This document shows, in pieces, positions 60,527 through 64,000 of a DNA stretch of 64,000 bases (position 1 is its first letter; every line of letters starts with the position of its first letter). A program made the position numbers and the translations under genes. A model generated the notes under the pieces. That model was not told where the DNA came from. It did not search any database and saw nothing but the letters and a program-made list of their open reading frames with translations. The DNA is from JAGNXB01 sp942490895 (GTDB lineage Bacteria; Bacteroidota; Bacteroidia; Chitinophagales; Saprospiraceae). The stretch lies in NCBI GenBank assembly GCA_942490895.1, contig CALNZC010000029.1:62001-126000 (forward strand). The letters are read 5' to 3'.

Positions 60527-61369
60527 TTACCTGTCGGCTGATTTTGGACACATCCTGTCGATCACCTTTTGGATCATATCTATTGTAGCTCCTGCGGGTC
60601 CTTCAAATGGATGTTTTGTTCCAAAGGTGTGTCCTGTACCTGGAATCTTCAGGATGCTGGATGCATGTCCGGTCTCCTTTGACCATGTCACCAGTCGCTC
60701 TCCATGGCTCGGAGCAACAGCTTCGTCTTCTTCGCCATGGATCACCAACAAGGGCAGTTCAATTCTTTTTACCGCCAGTTCCATGTTCCATTTGTCTTCT
60801 GCGGACTGAATCTCACTCAGCCATTCCGGGCCATGCGGGAGATCCTGCCCGGTTCGTCGATTAAACATGGTGATCGTCCCGGTCTTCGCCCATTTCTCAA
60901 TCAGCTCTTCTGGCCAGAAGTCGACACGACTGACCGGTGAAAGGAGGATCAATCCCGCAAGTGGGACATGCATTTTCTGGAGTTCAATGGCTCCGAACAC
61001 GGTCGGAATCGACCCCATACTATGGGAAAGCAACCAGATTCGTTTATCCGGATATCGATCCACCAATGCCTGGACAACGCCCACCAGATCAGCCGTTTCC
61101 AGGCGCAGGCAATTTCGACCATAGGCATCGAGATTCGTAAACACATCCCCATCTCCTTCTGTCCCACCATGACTGAAATTGTAACTGAAGCTGGCGATTC
61201 CCGCATCCGCCAATTGTTGTTGGATCCAGGGGAACATGCCGTAGCTGTAAAACCCATTGTGGCCATTGGTCACGATAACAAGGTCTCTGGCATCTTCGGA
61301 TCCACACCACTGGCCTTCAACCTGGCCATGGGTGAACGGAAAGGTGAAAATTTGAGTAGAATGTGTCAT
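60527..61369 (-). CDS. Alpha/beta hydrolase
   Basis: 280 residues from the ATG at 61369 (a start at 61423 lies inside the next gene). An alpha/beta hydrolase: LVIVTNGHNGFYSYG early, GIASFSYNFSHGGTEGDGD, then the nucleophile elbow WLLSHSMGS (GxSxG-like with SHSMG), and the acid/His region LLVIHGEEDEAVAPSHGERL and IPGTGHTFGTKHP. The substrate is unknown; the layout resembles the lysophospholipase/peptidase S9-like branch. Start overlaps the DUF2891 stop by one base. Confidence 0.88.
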   Translation of the reverse strand: MTHSTQIFTFPFTHGQVEGQWCGSEDARDLVIVTNGHNGFYSYGMFPWIQQQLADAGIASFSYNFSHGGTEGDGDVFTNLDAYGRNCLRLETADLVGVVQALVDRYPDKRIWLLSHSMGSIPTVFGAIELQKMHVPLAGLILLSPVSRVDFWPEELIEKWAKTGTITMFNRRTGQDLPHGPEWLSEIQSAEDKWNMELAVKRIELPLLVIHGEEDEAVAPSHGERLVTWSKETGHASSILKIPGTGHTFGTKHPFEGPAGATIDMIQKVIDRMCPKSADR

Positions 61370-62475
61370 TATTGAGCTGGATATGCGGTGATCAATGCCA
61401 ACCAGGCAAAGCTGGCCAGCCAATGCTCGCCCTCATAACCACCATCGGTCATTTGTGGAAGAGACGCGGCCATATGCAGATCAGCAATATCCTTCAAATG
61501 CGTGTATTCTTTCAATGTGTGACTGAGGGCATACAGGCACCAGGATCTGCTGAAGTTCAATCCATCCAGATGGACCAGTTTGCCATCAGTCCGATCGCGA
61601 ACTTCTCCTGGGGAGAGGGTGAAAGACGGGTCCGCCAAATCGGGCAGAAAATCCCGCAACCAGGGACGAAACATCTCTTCCGGCATGACCCGGCGCATCA
61701 GATCTGCTTCTTCCAGGCAGGGGGAAAGGAAGTCATATCCGCTGGGCTCCCAGACCAGCGGGCCATTCTTGTCTGTACTGAAAAAGCGAAAGGCATGGGT
61801 TTCAATGGCATCCTGGAATAGGGAATCTCCAGACTGGACCGCATAGTCCCAGGCATGGGACAGCCCAAATGCTGTATTCGGATGCTCTCCTGTCCGAATG
61901 GGGTAAACCAATTTCGGAAGGTAGTCCATGTAACGTTTCACGATCTCCCGGGTCAACGGTTCCAGGTTTGCCACCAGCTCTTTTCCCAGGGGGTGATCCC
62001 ACTGCTGCAATTCCATACTCAACCGTAACAACCAGGCCCAGCCATAGGTCCGCTCAAAGCTTTTTTCTGATGTACGCATGAAGTAATCGACTTCGGCTGC
62101 CAGATGATCCGGGGTCAGGGATCGCTTTAATTGAGCTATGATCCGGTCTGCTTCTGGAAGCTCTGGAAACCGGCGCAGCAAAGCCACCAGCATCCAGTGA
62201 CCGTGCACTGAGGAATGCCAGTCAAAACAGCCATAAAAGGCGGGATGCAACTGGCGTGGAGAGCCCATCTCATCGGCTTGAGCCAATACCTGGTTGAGCT
62301 TGTTCGGATATTCCGTTTCCAGACAACGGAGGGGCAAGGCAGCCAGGCGTGAAGCTTGCTGCAGATTCAGGGGTATCGAATCTGTTGAATTAATATGGTC
62401 TGAAGGCATGGCCGTTATTGGTGTGAACGCTATCAGCCAGACCAAAGGAAGGGCCAGGAAGGAAGTCAACTTCAT
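61369..62475 (-). CDS. DUF2891 family protein
   Basis: 368 residues from the ATG at 62475: a signal peptide (MKLTSFLALPLVWLIAFTPITA) and then the DUF2891 body, with RQLHPAFYGCFDWHSSVHGHWMLVALLRRFPELPEADRI, TYGWAWLLRLSMELQQW and DGLNFSRSWCLYALSHTL. An all-helical barrel-like protein, possibly a glycan-acting enzyme; activity not known. It is coupled to the alpha/beta hydrolase (TAATG overlap), so the pair likely works together. Confidence 0.9.
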   Translation of the reverse strand: MKLTSFLALPLVWLIAFTPITAMPSDHINSTDSIPLNLQQASRLAALPLRCLETEYPNKLNQVLAQADEMGSPRQLHPAFYGCFDWHSSVHGHWMLVALLRRFPELPEADRIIAQLKRSLTPDHLAAEVDYFMRTSEKSFERTYGWAWLLRLSMELQQWDHPLGKELVANLEPLTREIVKRYMDYLPKLVYPIRTGEHPNTAFGLSHAWDYAVQSGDSLFQDAIETHAFRFFSTDKNGPLVWEPSGYDFLSPCLEEADLMRRVMPEEMFRPWLRDFLPDLADPSFTLSPGEVRDRTDGKLVHLDGLNFSRSWCLYALSHTLKEYTHLKDIADLHMAASLPQMTDGGYEGEHWLASFAWLALITAYPAQ

Positions 62476-62565
62476 AGGGATGAAAATAGGACATTCCCTC
62501 CTTACTCCTTCCGCCAAACAGAATTGTTCATCGCGTCAGATGAAGTTAGCCTGTTTAGTGAACTA

Positions 62566-64000
62566 TTATTCAGGCTTCCAATAGAAGGTCAGCCCCCATT
62601 GAACTGGCTGCTCATCTTCAATCATGACAATCAATCCGTAATTATTCCAACCCAATATCTTCGGACTGAATGAATCTGTATATGCAGCTTTAAATTGAGG
62701 GTAGAAATTCAGAATGCCATTGGCAAATGGCAGGGTGTGCTTGGGATCTCCATACAGTCTATTGAGTTGGCGCATATCCAGATCAGAGAGCCTTTCTTCA
62801 CAGGGCAGCATCCCATAGTACTCCGATGGCGCCCACATAATGTTGACTTGATACATTTTTTTATCATCATCAAACCAGGTCCATGAATAAACCTTGATCT
62901 TCTCCGTATCGTGTTCCACGTATCCAAAAAACAGAGAGTCAATTGCACTCGGTGTCTCGCTCGGTTCAAGATAGGACGTTGTCAAAGTTGGCCAGACCAG
63001 ATTGAAATAGTCCTGGATCGTTTCGACATTTGACTCCTGCACATATCTTGGTTTAAAATAGGATGGATGATCTTCCCGGCATCTTCCTATAATGGGATCA
63101 TCTGGTTTCACTTGATGGATGACACCTAAATTGGCAGTGATTCGATCATCACCAGGTGCATCCGCACTCAGTTGTTCCAATCGTTCAAGGGCCCCGAGTG
63201 TATCTTTTTCACTGTACTGGCACATCGCCTGCAGGATCCGAGCGGAACGAATGGTTCGTTCCTGCCCTGTCCAGGCATCCAATGTGCGGGTCAGACGTTC
63301 CGTCTGAAGCGCCAGACCTTTTGCTTTGGCCAAATACTCGGCAGACTGCACCGGATCAACAAACTGCCAGGAATTGGCATGCAGCCACTGCGCACAACCT
63401 TCATTCAACAATGCCAATGGGTATTCACCATCCAGGGAAGAGGCTTTTTGGAAATAGGATATGGCAATCCGCAGTAAGGAATCACGTTTCTGCTTGACAT
63501 CGTCTCCACCCCTGGATGATGTGGATAACCGGGAATGCAAGTCCAGAGAATACGGAATCACAAATAAAGGGCGTTCACTCGCTTCGAAAAGATCTTCCGC
63601 TGCAAGCATAGCGATCACCCCCATATTGTTGTAGATCTCCCGGCTTTGAAACTGGCCTAACAGACGATTGTAATTGCCCAGGGCAGCCTCATAGTGACCC
63701 ATCACGATGAGTAGGTTGGCCCCTTCATACCAGTACTGAAGCTCTTTCAATTTTTCAGCAGTGCGCTCCGCAATCTGGCGACGTTCTGCCAGTGTGGGAT
63801 AGGTTTCTAATACTGCCGGTATCTTATAAAAGCTATAGATCGAGTCCATCAATTTTGGCCCGACATCGCCAATCGGATAACCGGCCAGATAGGACAGGAA
63901 TCCACCTTCAAGATCCGCTTCCGCTTCGTGCTTCCGGGTTTCAAATTTTTTCAGAAGGGATTCCACTTTTACCAGAAATCCCGACTGATCTTCTTCATTA
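62566..64000 (-). CDS. TPR-like protein, 5' end outside the window
   Basis: The frame runs open to the right edge (residues read NEEDQSGFLVKVESLLKKFE...), so this is the C-terminal 478 residues of a longer protein. Helical repeats about 100-330 include LKELQYWYEGANLLIVMGHYEAALGNYNRLLGQF and ALLNEGCAQWLHANSW, in TPR style. The last 130 residues form a mixed domain (FFGYVEHDTEKIKVYSWTWFDDDKKMYQVNIMWAPSE). An N-terminal catalytic domain may lie outside the window. No signal can be assessed. Confidence 0.6.
   Translation of the reverse strand, partial: NEEDQSGFLVKVESLLKKFETRKHEAEADLEGGFLSYLAGYPIGDVGPKLMDSIYSFYKIPAVLETYPTLAERRQIAERTAEKLKELQYWYEGANLLIVMGHYEAALGNYNRLLGQFQSREIYNNMGVIAMLAAEDLFEASERPLFVIPYSLDLHSRLSTSSRGGDDVKQKRDSLLRIAISYFQKASSLDGEYPLALLNEGCAQWLHANSWQFVDPVQSAEYLAKAKGLALQTERLTRTLDAWTGQERTIRSARILQAMCQYSEKDTLGALERLEQLSADAPGDDRITANLGVIHQVKPDDPIIGRCREDHPSYFKPRYVQESNVETIQDYFNLVWPTLTTSYLEPSETPSAIDSLFFGYVEHDTEKIKVYSWTWFDDDKKMYQVNIMWAPSEYYGMLPCEERLSDLDMRQLNRLYGDPKHTLPFANGILNFYPQFKAAYTDSFSPKILGWNNYGLIVMIEDEQPVQWGLTFYWKPE

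Noticed and set aside
1..64000. tRNA, rRNA or riboswitch genes
   Set aside because: No cloverleaf with a T-loop signature, no rRNA stretch and no known riboswitch core was noticed by eye; a covariance-model scan was not possible.

Overview
The window looks like chromosome of a Bacteroidota bacterium, most likely a free-living Saprospirales/Lewinella-like lineage (inference). The support is: a secreted M36 protease with a C-terminal type IX secretion sorting domain; several start-proximal promoters with the Bacteroidota -7 element TAnnTTTG; LpxD (lipid A); a DUF4837 lipoprotein; a membrane pyrophosphatase; ATP-dependent PEP carboxykinase; and an ECF sigma/anti-sigma pair whose anti-sigma carries an outer-membrane barrel. 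Base composition was not computed. No tRNA, rRNA, CRISPR array or transposase gene was recognised.

Layout. 1-15.8 kb is mostly housekeeping and envelope genes: NfeD-like protein and flotillin, a gamma-glutamyltransferase, a FlgO/CsgG-like protein, a Rof-like protein, a PcaF-type thiolase, an RlmB-like methylase, the M36 protease, CysQ, PckA and a 2-oxoacid dehydrogenase E2. 15.9-17.75 kb is an accessory patch: a RelE/ParE toxin cut short behind an intact antitoxin, a tiny membrane protein, and two adjacent units with matching terminal inverted repeats, one empty and one carrying a GxxExxY (PD-(D/E)XK) gene. 17.75-32.95 kb returns to core genes: a TIGR01777 epimerase, a peptide ABC binding protein and permease, LpxD, an EF-G-like GTPase, an operon of cytochrome c/AnmK/SDR, a GT-C-like membrane protein, and an O-methyltransferase/acetyltransferase pair. 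Large gene-free stretches at 23.0-23.9 and 28.7-29.5 kb hold hairpins and recurring short modules.

32.95-34.6 kb looks like a small cluster of integron cassettes without an integrase: two attC-like sites on the minus strand and two decayed cassette genes. 35.4-37.0 kb is a second repeat island, including a 109-bp tandem array that carries one end of the GxxExxY element. 37.4-46.9 kb holds methylmalonyl-CoA epimerase, a TauE-type transporter, DUF4837 and TPR proteins, HppA, a nitroreductase and a YceI-porin-YceI cluster.

47.0-56.5 kb has the most unusual proteins: one open frame joining a class II histone-deacetylase-like lysine deacetylase to an ADP-forming acyl-CoA synthetase plus GNAT acetyltransferase (possible writer and eraser of protein acetylation in one chain); a DUF937 protein; a Pycsar-effector-like membrane protein with a degenerate HD domain; HtpX/LemA; and the sigma/anti-sigma-barrel pair. 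56.6-60.4 kb carries two tandem paralogous lipoproteins. The window ends with an alpha/beta hydrolase, a DUF2891 protein and a TPR-like protein that runs off the right edge.
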